Shown piece by piece: positions 1 through 6,827 of a stretch of DNA of 6,939 nucleotides (its first letter is position 1; the number at the start of each line of letters is the position of its first letter). Under the pieces are notes generated by a model, which saw only the letters and a list, made by a program, of their open reading frames with translations, did no database searches and had not been told where the DNA came from. The translations under genes were made by a program, and so were the position numbers. The stretch comes from Bacillota bacterium (GTDB taxonomy: Bacteria; Bacillota_I; Bacilli_A; RFN20; CAG-288): NCBI GenBank assembly GCA_003497225.1, contig DNJQ01000102.1, forward strand, positions 1-6,939. The letters run 5' to 3'.

Positions 1-267
1 TTTCCACTTTTTGATATAGAAATTAAACCAAATAATTTTAATATTAAGTCTTTTCCTATTCATATAACTTGTCCTAAAAAAGGTGATGTTATTTCAACTA
101 ATATTAAGCAAAACGATGCAATTAATTTCATCAAAAAAATGAAAGTACCATCTTATCTAAGACCTTTTTATCCAGTGATTAAAGACAATGAAAATAAGAT
201 TATCTATATTCCCTACTATAACGATATTCTGGAAGAAAAAATACCGATTAAATTAAAACTACATTAA
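1..267 (+). CDS. tilS: tRNA(Ile)-lysidine synthetase, C-terminal 88 codons (5' end outside window)
   Basis: TilS converts the wobble cytidine of the CAU-anticodon tRNA-Ile2 to lysidine, using ATP and lysine, so the tRNA reads AUA as isoleucine. Only the C-terminal domain is present: frame 1 is open from the edge to a TAA at 265-267. It shows the family's late signature, a KKGD turn (residues 27-30 of the fragment), an amphipathic stretch NFIKKMKVPSYLRPFYPVI (about 43-61), then an acidic turn DNENKIIYIP. This matches the TilS pattern of GD, K-hydrophobic-IP, R, PVI.D, W/Y.P. The catalytic PP-loop ATPase domain (SGGxDS) lies upstream and cannot be checked. The gene converges on cls and overlaps its 3' end by 9 nt. 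AUA is used here (codon 6 is ATA), consistent with a need for lysidine. The call rests on the C-terminal domain only. Confidence 0.82.
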   Translation, partial: FPLFDIEIKPNNFNIKSFPIHITCPKKGDVISTNIKQNDAINFIKKMKVPSYLRPFYPVIKDNENKIIYIPYYNDILEEKIPIKLKLH

Positions 268-1710
268 GGGTGAAAGAAGACGGAAGATATTTTCTGCAAG
301 TTTATCCTTTAAAGATCTTTTCATATATTCTTCATATGTTAATAAGCGGCTCTTTTTCATATCTTCTTTAAATATTTCACTGCACTTTTTACCAGCATCA
401 ACATCATACATAAAGGCATTAACTTCAAAATTTAAAGAGAAAGATCTTTCATCTAAATTAGCTGTACCAATAGTAGAAATAAAATCATCAGCTACAATCA
501 TTTTGGCGTGAATAAATCCCGGATAAAGATATACTTCTATTCCTGCTTTAAGAATATCCTCTAAATAAGATAAAGTTACATGATAAACAATCTTTTTATC
601 TGGGACACCAGGAATCATAAGTTTTACATCAACTCCGGCTTTCTTGCTCACAATTAAAGCATCGATGAAACTGCGGTCAGGAATGAAATAAGGTGTTTGT
701 AAATATAAACTCTTTTTAGCAATGCCAACCATCTTTAAATATGCTTGTTTTATTTCGCCTTGATTTAAATCAGGACCAGATGAAACTATTTGAATAGGTA
801 AAACATTCTTTTTTACTGGATAAGGAAAATATTTGTCACTATTATTAAATATATCTTCAAAATTTCTTTTTACCTTTCCACGAAGTTTAGCTCCGCAGTA
901 GTCCTGAAAGAAGCGTATTTGTAGCATACTAACTGCTTCACCAACAATTCTTAAATGAGTATCACGCCAAGGTTTAATCTTTTTGTCTTGGCCTAAATAA
1001 TCTACTCCAATATTCATTCCACCAACGTAGCCAATTTTACCATCTATTACAACGATTTTTCGGTGGTTACGGTAAGCAAAATTGTGATTGATTAAAGTGA
1101 AACGCGATGGGAAGAAGGGTTGAACAATTCCACCAGCTTTAATAAACTTTTTTAAAAAGCGATAAGTAGTATGAGGATTTGCTGAATCATCAAATACTAA
1201 AATAACCTCTACTCCTTCCTTAGCTTTTTCGGTCATCACATTTAAAAACCTTTTCCCCGCATCATCCTTTTTAAACAAATAATAAAGGACATTGATGGAG
1301 TGTTTAGCATTTTTAAAATCCTCTAATTGCCTTTCATACATGTCCTTAGCATCAGTAAATATTTCTATATCATTAAAAGATGTACATGGAAATCCATTGT
1401 TCTCATTTAAAGCTATCATTTGATCTACTTCATCCATCGTGCTTTTATAGTGAACTAAATACCCTAAATCAAATTGTTGTCTAACATTTTTATCCGAAAT
1501 ATTTTTATGTTTCGCCCAGTTTCTTCGATTAAACCTCGGTCCTTTTCCAATCATAAAATAAAGTAGCCAAGGTATTACTGGTATAGCAAAAAAAGCGAAG
1601 ATCCAGGGAAGGGCCACTCTTGTTTCTTTTCTTTCGAGAAAAAGAACTGAGATAGTCATTAAAACATTAACGACATAAAATACTATAACGCATATAGTAA
1701 AAACGCTCAT
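259..1710 (-). CDS. cls: Cardiolipin synthase (ClsA-type phospholipase D family)
   Basis: This membrane enzyme makes cardiolipin from two phosphatidylglycerol molecules, releasing glycerol. The 483-aa product has the normal family length. It begins with two hydrophobic segments (about residues 2-25 and 33-55), then two phospholipase D domains. Both HKD motifs are intact: HRKIVVID (H216, K218, D223), followed by GYVGGMNIG, and HAKMIVAD (H401, K403, D408), followed by STIGTANLDERSF. The family stretch YLQTPYFIPD is at about 336-345. The ATG at 1710 overlaps the upstream phosphatase's stop as ATGA, with an AAAAGGAAA site just ahead. It is the last gene of the leftward block and ends in TAG at 261-259, inside the converging tilS. 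I see no hairpin-plus-U terminator after it. Assignment is firm; product specificity (cardiolipin versus a related phospholipid) is inferred from the family. Confidence 0.95.
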   Translation of the reverse strand: MSVFTICVIVFYVVNVLMTISVLFLERKETRVALPWIFAFFAIPVIPWLLYFMIGKGPRFNRRNWAKHKNISDKNVRQQFDLGYLVHYKSTMDEVDQMIALNENNGFPCTSFNDIEIFTDAKDMYERQLEDFKNAKHSINVLYYLFKKDDAGKRFLNVMTEKAKEGVEVILVFDDSANPHTTYRFLKKFIKAGGIVQPFFPSRFTLINHNFAYRNHRKIVVIDGKIGYVGGMNIGVDYLGQDKKIKPWRDTHLRIVGEAVSMLQIRFFQDYCGAKLRGKVKRNFEDIFNNSDKYFPYPVKKNVLPIQIVSSGPDLNQGEIKQAYLKMVGIAKKSLYLQTPYFIPDRSFIDALIVSKKAGVDVKLMIPGVPDKKIVYHVTLSYLEDILKAGIEVYLYPGFIHAKMIVADDFISTIGTANLDERSFSLNFEVNAFMYDVDAGKKCSEIFKEDMKKSRLLTYEEYMKRSLKDKLAENIFRLLSPLM

Positions 1711-2507
1711 TTTCCTTTTTTAAACTCCACAGTCTCTAAAATTTGTAAATCATATTGATGAGCAAATCTCACCGCTAAACAGTTAGCTTCATCATCACCG
1801 ATTTGATTTGGGGCATGAGCATCTAAACCGAAGACGAACCTCGCGCCCATCTTCCTAGCTAAAACGAAAAACTCAGGATTAGGATATAGGTATCTTTTTT
1901 TATCTCCTATTTGTTTTTTACCGTTCCTTATTCCACCAATATTGATTTCAAGCGGTATATCATAAAGAATAGATGCTTCGATTAAATCCGCCGCAACTTT
2001 CATGACGTCCCGGTCAAAGATGGGAAGAGATGACATAAAATAATCGGGGTGAGCAAAGATTGAAAAACACATCGTTTTCATCGCTGCTATCGCGGTATCG
2101 CGGTAAGCATATATCGATGAAACTGTTGGTTGTCCAAAATGAGTTATAATCTGCCGATGATTATTCATCATCGAATGATTTCCTAAAATTAAATATTCTG
2201 CATCATTACATGCGAGTATTTCTTTAAAATAAGGAAAATAATATGCGAAGCCCTCCGCTTCAAGTCCACGAAAAATCTTTATTTGTCCTTCAAATTTTTT
2301 CTTTAATTTATCAATTGAATCGACATAATCACGGAAGCAAGAATATTCTCCTCTTATAGCTGGCTCAGAAAAATCAGGAAGCATGATGTGGTCAGAAAAA
2401 CCAATCCCTTGCATGCCATTAGCTAAGGCTTCAAGTACATAATCTTCATCTTCACCAATCGCATGATTACAGCGATATGTGTGGGTATGATAATTATACT
2501 TTAGCAT
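1707..2507 (-). CDS. PHP-domain phosphatase, HisJ (histidinol-phosphatase)-like
   Basis: PHP-superfamily hydrolase of the HisJ/HisK type, 266 aa, close to the usual length of about 265-270. The metal-binding ladder is visible in order: HTH (H7, H9), C-N-H (H15), SDH (H40), GLEAE (E83), GNH (H111), AHPDY (H153) and LDAH (D229, H231). The substrate-side EINIGGIRNGKK (about 187-198) corresponds to the EINTSGLR-type motif of HisJ. Known members dephosphorylate histidinol phosphate, the penultimate step of histidine synthesis. No other his gene is nearby, so the true substrate is open. I chose the ATG at 2507 because GAAAGGAGC lies 4 nt ahead of it. An in-frame start at 2537 adds ten residues without a comparable site. 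The start lies inside truA (14-nt overlap), and the stop overlaps cls as ATGA. Confidence 0.85.
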   Translation of the reverse strand: MLKYNYHTHTYRCNHAIGEDEDYVLEALANGMQGIGFSDHIMLPDFSEPAIRGEYSCFRDYVDSIDKLKKKFEGQIKIFRGLEAEGFAYYFPYFKEILACNDAEYLILGNHSMMNNHRQIITHFGQPTVSSIYAYRDTAIAAMKTMCFSIFAHPDYFMSSLPIFDRDVMKVAADLIEASILYDIPLEINIGGIRNGKKQIGDKKRYLYPNPEFFVLARKMGARFVFGLDAHAPNQIGDDEANCLAVRFAHQYDLQILETVEFKKGK

Positions 2508-3261
2508 CTTTGCTCCTTTCAAAATCGTACTCAACACTTTCTAGATAAAGTCCTTGAGCAGGAACTTTATATCTCTTCTTTTCTCTAATGTGAGTACTAA
2601 GTCTTTCTATTATATCATTTTCTTCTACTTTTCCCCAAGCATACTCAAGCATCGAGGCAACAATATAGCGCACTTGGTAGCGCAAAAACTTTCTGCCACT
2701 AATGCGAATTTCAATCTCATCCTCAGTATTTTTAATAGATATATTATCAACTGTTAAAACTGTATTTTCTTTTTCGTCATCTTCCGAAGAAAAAGAATAA
2801 AAATCATGTGTTCCTAAAAAGATATCTTTGATATGATTGAGTTTTTTAATATCAACCTTAAAAATAGGATGAAAAGTATAATTCGCTTTAAATGGCGAAG
2901 GAATAGAACTTATATCAATTCGATATAAATAAGTCTTTTTAATCGCATCATAACGGCACGAAAAATCTTCATAGACTTCCTTTGTTTCGTAAACTCGAAT
3001 ATCTTTAGGTAATAATCTATTTAAAACATAAACCAATTTATTTTCCTTAACCTTTTCGGATGATACTTTATAATTTCCACCCATATATAAACCATGAACA
3101 TTTCGGTCTAAACGGCTACAGCAACTAAACTTAATTTTTTCATCATAAATAGATGAAAGAACATCCTCAAAAACTTGTTGAACAGTAGGAAGGTTCTTTT
3201 GCTTTTGTGTTCCATAATAATTAGTGCCATCGAAGGCGAAAGTCAACATGTAGTTTTTCAT
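2494..3261 (-). CDS. truA: tRNA pseudouridine synthase A (positions 38-40)
   Basis: TruA isomerises uridines 38, 39 and 40 in the anticodon stem-loop of many tRNAs. The product is 255 aa, the usual bacterial size. It opens with the family motif FAFDGTNYYGTQKQ (about 8-21). The catalytic loop is SRLDRNVHG with Asp52, where most members read GRTDxGVHA, so the catalytic Asp and VH are kept but the flanks have drifted. Further matches are NRLLPKDIRV (81-90), KKTYLYRID (108-116, with the conserved Tyr111), FLRYQVRYIVASML (192-205) and the C-terminal VPAQGLYLESVEY (233-245). It follows ecfT with an ATGA overlap, the position truA holds in many Bacillota. No Shine-Dalgarno site precedes the ATG; the upstream bases are almost all A and T. 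Translation therefore probably depends on re-initiation after ecfT. Confidence 0.93.
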   Translation of the reverse strand: MKNYMLTFAFDGTNYYGTQKQKNLPTVQQVFEDVLSSIYDEKIKFSCCSRLDRNVHGLYMGGNYKVSSEKVKENKLVYVLNRLLPKDIRVYETKEVYEDFSCRYDAIKKTYLYRIDISSIPSPFKANYTFHPIFKVDIKKLNHIKDIFLGTHDFYSFSSEDDEKENTVLTVDNISIKNTEDEIEIRISGRKFLRYQVRYIVASMLEYAWGKVEENDIIERLSTHIREKKRYKVPAQGLYLESVEYDFERSKDAKV

Positions 3262-4115
3262 TTAAATAAATCTAAAAACATTTGGAAGAAATCGTATTTT
3301 CCTCCTAAAACCGCTAAAGCAATAGATCCACCGAAGATAACAAGGAAGAATAAAAGCCACAAAGTATCCGATATTCTCCAGTTCTTTCTACGGAACTTAG
3401 TTCTTTTTGCTTTAGGATCATATCCTCGACATTCCATAGCAATTGCTAAATCTCCACTTCTCATAAGGGCTGACGAAAATAAGGGAATAATTAATGAAGT
3501 TATGGATTTGATCTTCTCTTTTAATTTTCCTTCTTTAAAATCAACACCACGCGAAGCTTGTGCTCGCATTAATCTTTCCGTATCTTCTGTTAAAGTTGGA
3601 ATAAAACGAAGTGCTAAAGCTAGTATCATAGCAAATGAAGAAACAGGAACTTTAATCCACTTTAACGGCGTAAGTAAAAACTCTAAACCGAAAGTCATAT
3701 CCATCGGAGATGTAGTTGCCGTAAGAATTGAAGTAATCATTAGCATTAAAAATAATCTAAAAACGATATAAAGCGTATTATATATTGAACTATAATACAC
3801 TTTAAAATCACCGATTAAAAAGTAATCTCCGCCTTTAGTCGGAATTAATACATTAAACAGCAAGATGAATATCATCATAAACCACATCGCCTTTATTGCC
3901 CTTAATACTCCTAAAAAGGAAACTTTACCAATTATCATAGCGACAACTAACCCTAAGAATATTAATCCATAAATAATGAAATTTAACGGCACTGAGCCGT
4001 AACCTAAAAATACTGCAACCATTAAAGATACTAAAGCGATGATTTTAACTCGAGCGTCGAGACGATGCATCGGAGTATTATAAGGACGATACCTACCCAT
4101 AGCAAAGTTTCTCAT
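3258..4115 (-). CDS. ecfT: ECF transporter transmembrane scaffold protein EcfT
   Basis: EcfT is the membrane scaffold of energy-coupling factor importers, joining the two ATPases to interchangeable substrate-binding S proteins. The 285-aa product is hydrophobic, with segments at about 24-38, 45-62, 77-92, 113-133, 158-175 and 251-270. The long cytoplasmic coupling helices carry both Ala-Arg-Gly-type motifs: ASRG (187-190) and ECRG (228-231, in the context AMECRGYDPKAKRTKF). These are the ATPase-docking elements of EcfT; the second has Glu-Cys where many members have Ala-x. The N-terminal MHRLDARVKI (16-25) is also typical. The ATG at 4115 has an AAAGGAG site 8 nt ahead and overlaps the ecfA2 stop as ATGA. 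With no S gene in the window, this looks like the shared group II module. Confidence 0.95.
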   Translation of the reverse strand: MRNFAMGRYRPYNTPMHRLDARVKIIALVSLMVAVFLGYGSVPLNFIIYGLIFLGLVVAMIIGKVSFLGVLRAIKAMWFMMIFILLFNVLIPTKGGDYFLIGDFKVYYSSIYNTLYIVFRLFLMLMITSILTATTSPMDMTFGLEFLLTPLKWIKVPVSSFAMILALALRFIPTLTEDTERLMRAQASRGVDFKEGKLKEKIKSITSLIIPLFSSALMRSGDLAIAMECRGYDPKAKRTKFRRKNWRISDTLWLLFFLVIFGGSIALAVLGGKYDFFQMFLDLFK

Positions 4116-4990
4116 TTTGTTTCTCCTTTGCTTTTAGCTATTTCACTAGCTAACGATGGTAAATCAGAAATATTCTTTAAATCGAGATTTAAACCATTAT
4201 CGATTAGTTCACGAGCTACTTTAAAAACTAGTGGTGGTTCAATTGCCACAGTATTTAAAAACTCCTGATCTTGGAATAGTTCTAAAGGTGTAACGAAACG
4301 TTTCACTTCACCTTTATCCATAACTATTACTTTTTCCGCGTATTTTAAAACTATATCCATATTGTGAGTTACTAAAATGACATTAGTTCCATTTTGATGA
4401 ATCTTTAAAAATAAATCCATCATCTCTTTTTCTCCTAGTGGATCTAGTCCAGCTGTTGGTTCATCTAAAACTAAAATCTTTGGTTTTAATGCAATTATTC
4501 CAGCTATTGCTACTCTTCTTTTTTCTCCACCACTTAGTTCAAATGGAGCTCTATTATAATAACTTTCATCAATTCCAACTAGATTTAAACTATCTTTAGC
4601 TATTTGAATCGCTTCTTCTTCTTTTATTCCAAAATTACGAGGACCAAAAGCGACATCTTTTAAAACATCTTTTTCAAATAATTGATACTCTGGAAATTGA
4701 AAGACAAGTCCAACATGTGAGCGGAGCTTCTTCACGCCCTTTTTCTTCTTCTTTTGAAGCTTCTTATTATTTCCATCGATGAAGTGCTCATCGATTCTAA
4801 TCGTTCCTTTACTTGGCCAAAGCAATGCATTTAAGTGTTGAACTAAAGTGCTTTTACCTGATCCTGTTTCTCCGATAAGCGCATAAAAATAGTTCTCTCC
4901 GATTTCAAGGTTAATATCCTTTAAAGCGTGAGCGACAAACGGCGTATTAGGATTATAATCATAAAACAAATTCTCTATTTTTATCGGCAT
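4112..4990 (-). CDS. ecfA2: ECF transporter ATP-binding protein EcfA2
   Basis: One of the two ABC ATPases driving ECF vitamin/metal import; it pairs with EcfA1 and docks on EcfT. The 292-aa product has Walker A GETGSGKST (40-48), a Q-loop in FQFPEYQLFE (Gln98), the signature LSGGE (152-156), Walker B ILVLDE (172-177, catalytic Glu177), D-loop GLDP and switch His209 in VTHN. FQFPEYQLFE is the hallmark that separates EcfA2 from EcfA1. A lysine-rich stretch at 77-88 precedes the Q-loop. A C-terminal tail of about 60 residues follows the ATPase core, as expected for ECF ATPases. The ATG at 4990 overlaps the end of ecfA1 by 10 nt, with GTGAGG about 6 nt ahead of it. Confidence 0.95.
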   Translation of the reverse strand: MPIKIENLFYDYNPNTPFVAHALKDINLEIGENYFYALIGETGSGKSTLVQHLNALLWPSKGTIRIDEHFIDGNNKKLQKKKKKGVKKLRSHVGLVFQFPEYQLFEKDVLKDVAFGPRNFGIKEEEAIQIAKDSLNLVGIDESYYNRAPFELSGGEKRRVAIAGIIALKPKILVLDEPTAGLDPLGEKEMMDLFLKIHQNGTNVILVTHNMDIVLKYAEKVIVMDKGEVKRFVTPLELFQDQEFLNTVAIEPPLVFKVARELIDNGLNLDLKNISDLPSLASEIAKSKGETK

Positions 4991-5880
4991 AATAACCTCA
5001 CTAAACTACTAATATCATCAACTCCAGTAATATCTATTCCATATTTTTGAAGTTCATCCTGAAGTCTTTGAAAAAATGGAATATCTAGCTTTATATTCTT
5101 TAGCGTTTCAAAATCAGCAAATACTTCCTTTGGACTTCCAATCTTAACTATTTTTCCGTGATTTAATACTATGACTTCATCTGATTGATAAGCCTCTTCA
5201 ATATCATGAGTAATAGAAATAATTGTTAATTCAGGATTTTCTTCACGCATCATTTTAATTAGACGTGTTATTTCTCTTTTTCCTTTAGGATCAAGCATGG
5301 AAGTTGCTTCATCTAAAACTAAGATTTTTGGATGACGAACTAAAGTTCCAGCAATAGCAACACGCTGCTTTTGCCCACCAGAAAGTGCTGAAGGTTCACG
5401 GTCAAGAAATTCGTGCATACCAACTTTAGTTGAATATTCCTCAATAAGTTTTTCCATTTCACTAGCTGGAACACAATCGTTTTCAAGTCCAAAAGCTATA
5501 TCATCTTTAACTGTGGCACCGATAAATTGATTATCTGGATTTTGAAAAACCATGCCTATTTGATGTTGAATACGAGAATAATTTTCATAAGTCATTTTTT
5601 CTCCAAAGATATATATTCCACTCTCTTTAACACTAGTTGCACATGGTTCTAAGATTCCACAAAGAAGTTTAGCTAATGTACTTTTACCTGAACCATTATG
5701 TCCGATAATTGTTACATAACTACCAGGATTAATAGTAAATGAAATATCACTAACCGTATAATTCCCGTTAGCCTTTTCGCTTTCATCATAGTAGAAAAAA
5801 ACATGCTCAAATTTAACTGCTGTGCCTTTAGCAAAGTCATCAATTACAGGAACATCCTTTTTCTTGGAATTCTTCTTCAT
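4981..5880 (-). CDS. ecfA1: ECF transporter ATP-binding protein EcfA1
   Basis: First of the paired ECF ATPases, 299 aa. Walker A is GHNGSGKST (60-68), the Q-loop is in FQNPDNQFIGATVKDDIAFG (Gln113), the signature is LSGGQ (166-170), Walker B is ILVLDE (186-191, Glu191), followed by ATSMLDPKG, and the switch His is 225 in ITHD. FQNPDNQ and DEATSMLDP are EcfA1 hallmarks. The usual family start (KFEHVFFYY) begins only at residue 23, so there is a lysine-rich N-terminal extension of about 20 residues. No internal ATG offers a shorter start. The ATG at 5880 overlaps the preceding stop as ATGA. A GAGGAAAAAG stretch lies about 5-14 nt ahead, a somewhat distant ribosome binding site. Confidence 0.95.
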   Translation of the reverse strand: MKKNSKKKDVPVIDDFAKGTAVKFEHVFFYYDESEKANGNYTVSDISFTINPGSYVTIIGHNGSGKSTLAKLLCGILEPCATSVKESGIYIFGEKMTYENYSRIQHQIGMVFQNPDNQFIGATVKDDIAFGLENDCVPASEMEKLIEEYSTKVGMHEFLDREPSALSGGQKQRVAIAGTLVRHPKILVLDEATSMLDPKGKREITRLIKMMREENPELTIISITHDIEEAYQSDEVIVLNHGKIVKIGSPKEVFADFETLKNIKLDIPFFQRLQDELQKYGIDITGVDDISSLVRLLCR

Positions 5881-6161
5881 TTATTCTTTTTCCTCTGTCC
5901 CTTTTTCAAATTATAGTCAGGATCATACTTTTTCTTTTTGACAAAATAACTGATAATAGCATAAAGATAAAAAGCAACTAGTGCTGCCCCTAAAATAGAT
6001 GCAAAAGTAATAATAACAATGTTTCTAACTTTTTCACTTGCGTTAGCTATGGTATACATAATTCCTAGTACCATAGCAAAACACGCTAAAATAGCAAAAG
6101 TTCCAAATATCAATCTTTTTCTTAGTTTCTTTGCTGAAAGTTCATCATCGTAATTACTCAT
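5877..6161 (-). CDS. Small two-helix membrane protein, unknown function
   Basis: A 94-aa protein I do not recognise. After a short acidic N-terminus (SNYDDEL) comes a basic cluster KKLRKR (11-16), a first hydrophobic helix (about 17-38), a short polar link NASEKVRN (40-47), a second helix (about 48-74) and a lysine-rich tail (KKKK at 75-78, then KKGQRKKNK). By the positive-inside rule both ends face the cytoplasm and the link lies outside. No signal-peptidase site, cysteine pair or catalytic motif is evident. I chose ATG at 6161 because GAGGAG lies 7 nt ahead; a TTG at 6176 in the same frame would place that site inside the gene. It starts 8 nt inside the dCMP deaminase gene and its stop forms ATGA with ecfA1. 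This coupling makes it a real, translated gene, and a link to the transporter is only a guess from position. Confidence 0.75.
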   Translation of the reverse strand: MSNYDDELSAKKLRKRLIFGTFAILACFAMVLGIMYTIANASEKVRNIVIITFASILGAALVAFYLYAIISYFVKKKKYDPDYNLKKGQRKKNK

Positions 6162-6642
6162 TTTCCATCTCCTCAAATGTAAAATTTAACACTCTTCCTT
6201 GATAATGCGTCATTTTTATTTTGGCCATTTCAAACATTTTTCTACTAGCAATTGATGAATTTGTACCATGATATTTATCAGATAAATAAACGATTTCTTT
6301 TATTCCCGATTGAATAATTGCTTTTGCACATTCATTACATGGAAATAAAGTAACATATAAACGTGATCCAGAAAGATCGTGATTAGAATTTAATATTGCA
6401 TTAAGTTCAGCGTGACAAACATAAGGATATTTTGTTTCTAGTTCTTCACCATCTTTTCCCCACGGAATAACTTTATCATCTATTCCTATTGGCATTCCGT
6501 TATATCCCAAAGATAAGACCTTTTTTTGTTGAGAAACAATACAAGCCCCAACTTTTGTAGAAGGATCTTTACTACGTTGAGCACTTAATAAAGCTATCCC
6601 CATAAAATATTCATCCCACGATATGTATCCATTATTTTTCAT
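6154..6642 (-). CDS. dCMP deaminase (DCTD/T4-type cytidine deaminase-fold)
   Basis: Zinc enzyme that deaminates dCMP to dUMP, supplying thymidylate synthase. The 162-aa product has the zinc and catalytic motifs CHAELNAIL (His77, Glu79) and PCNEC (Cys102, Cys105). The N-terminal WDEYFMGIALLSAQRSKDP (9-27) and VGACIV plus GYNGMP (47-51) are dCMP-deaminase signatures. DTKYPYVCHAELNA-like and LFPCNECAKAIIQSGIKEIVYLSDKYH-like stretches resemble vertebrate DCTD more than Bacillus ComEB, as I remember those sequences. The ATG at 6642 has GGTGG 5 nt ahead; an in-frame TTG at 6654 would place that site inside the gene. It is the first gene of the leftward operon. Competence gene neighbours of comEB are absent, so a nucleotide-salvage role is likelier than a link to DNA uptake. 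Confidence 0.92.
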   Translation of the reverse strand: MKNNGYISWDEYFMGIALLSAQRSKDPSTKVGACIVSQQKKVLSLGYNGMPIGIDDKVIPWGKDGEELETKYPYVCHAELNAILNSNHDLSGSRLYVTLFPCNECAKAIIQSGIKEIVYLSDKYHGTNSSIASRKMFEMAKIKMTHYQGRVLNFTFEEMENE

Positions 6643-6661
6643 ATTTACCACCAACTTATAG

Positions 6662-6691
6662 ATTATATAGTATTATAAAGATATATGCAAA
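6662..6691 (-). promoter_or_regulatory. Predicted sigma-70-type promoter of the eight-gene operon
   Basis: On the minus strand, TTTGCA (6691-6686) is followed after 18 bp by a perfect TATAAT (6667-6662). Transcription would start near 6655, giving a leader of only about a dozen bases before the dCMP deaminase ATG. A second TATAAT (6677-6672) lies 10 bp upstream, but its best -35 (TTTACA at 6697-6692) is spaced by only 14 bp, so it is less likely to be used. No other promoter-like stretch is needed within the block because all genes overlap. Confidence 0.6.
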
Positions 6692-6701
6692 TGTAAATGA
6701 C

Positions 6702-6716
6702 GCTGCTAGAAGCAGC
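6702..6716. repeat. 6-bp perfect hairpin upstream of the operon promoter
   Basis: GCTGCT, a 3-nt AGA loop, then AGCAGC form a perfect GC-rich stem about 10 bp upstream of the operon's -35 box. Neither strand has a U-run right after it, so it is a poor intrinsic terminator. It could be a protein site or a remnant terminator; function is not shown. Confidence 0.4.
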
Positions 6717-6740
6717 TTACCTAGATTAGAAACTTAGTCA

Positions 6741-6757
6741 GCAAAAAATTTGTTTGC
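6741..6757. repeat. AT-rich imperfect palindrome
   Basis: A 17-bp sequence with GCAAA and TTTGC ends and an AT core; the two halves match except for one pair (A at 6746 against G at 6752). It lies between the two divergent promoters, the usual place for an operator, but no regulator gene is in view and chance is likely to explain it in DNA this AT-rich. Confidence 0.25.
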
Positions 6758-6798
6758 GTAAAATCATGGAGGTTATTCGTTACTAGGTTCAAAAAATG

Positions 6799-6827
6799 TT
6801 GATGGAATTATTATGATTTGTTATACT
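6799..6827 (+). promoter_or_regulatory. Predicted rightward promoter with extended -10
   Basis: TTGATG (6799-6804), a 17-bp spacer and TATACT (6822-6827) preceded by TG at 6819-6820, an extended -10. The expected start is near 6834. It would drive a transcript that begins with the long stem-loop at 6841-6898 and runs off the window's right edge. It is the strongest rightward promoter-like match in the window. Confidence 0.55.

Noticed and set aside
311..320. Palindrome AAAGATCTTT inside the end of cls, as a terminator for tilS
   Set aside because: It has no loop, is AT-rich and lies in coding sequence, so it is not a credible terminator.
3175..3771. 198-codon plus-strand frame opposite truA and ecfT
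   Set aside because: It lies antisense to two clearly conserved genes, resembles no protein I know and has no ribosome site; it is a shadow of their codon use. The shorter plus-strand frames at 2554-2757 and 4065-4268 are rejected for the same reason.
4736..4770. Pyrimidine-rich tract in ecfA2, as a repeat or slippage site
   Set aside because: It encodes the lysine-rich segment before the Q-loop, is in frame, and such segments are common in EcfA2; no frameshift follows.
6741..6760. Possible tmRNA tag (GCA AAA AAT TTG TTT GCG TAA on plus; a GCA AAC frame ending TAA on minus)
   Set aside because: Neither gives a normal tag ending such as ALAA or YAFA, and I find no tRNA-like ends with a T-arm or CCA nearby.
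6767..6784. GGAGG at 6768-6772 and a six-codon ATG frame starting at 6766
   Set aside because: No start codon lies at a proper distance after the GGAGG, and the ATG frame overlapping it stops after six codons.
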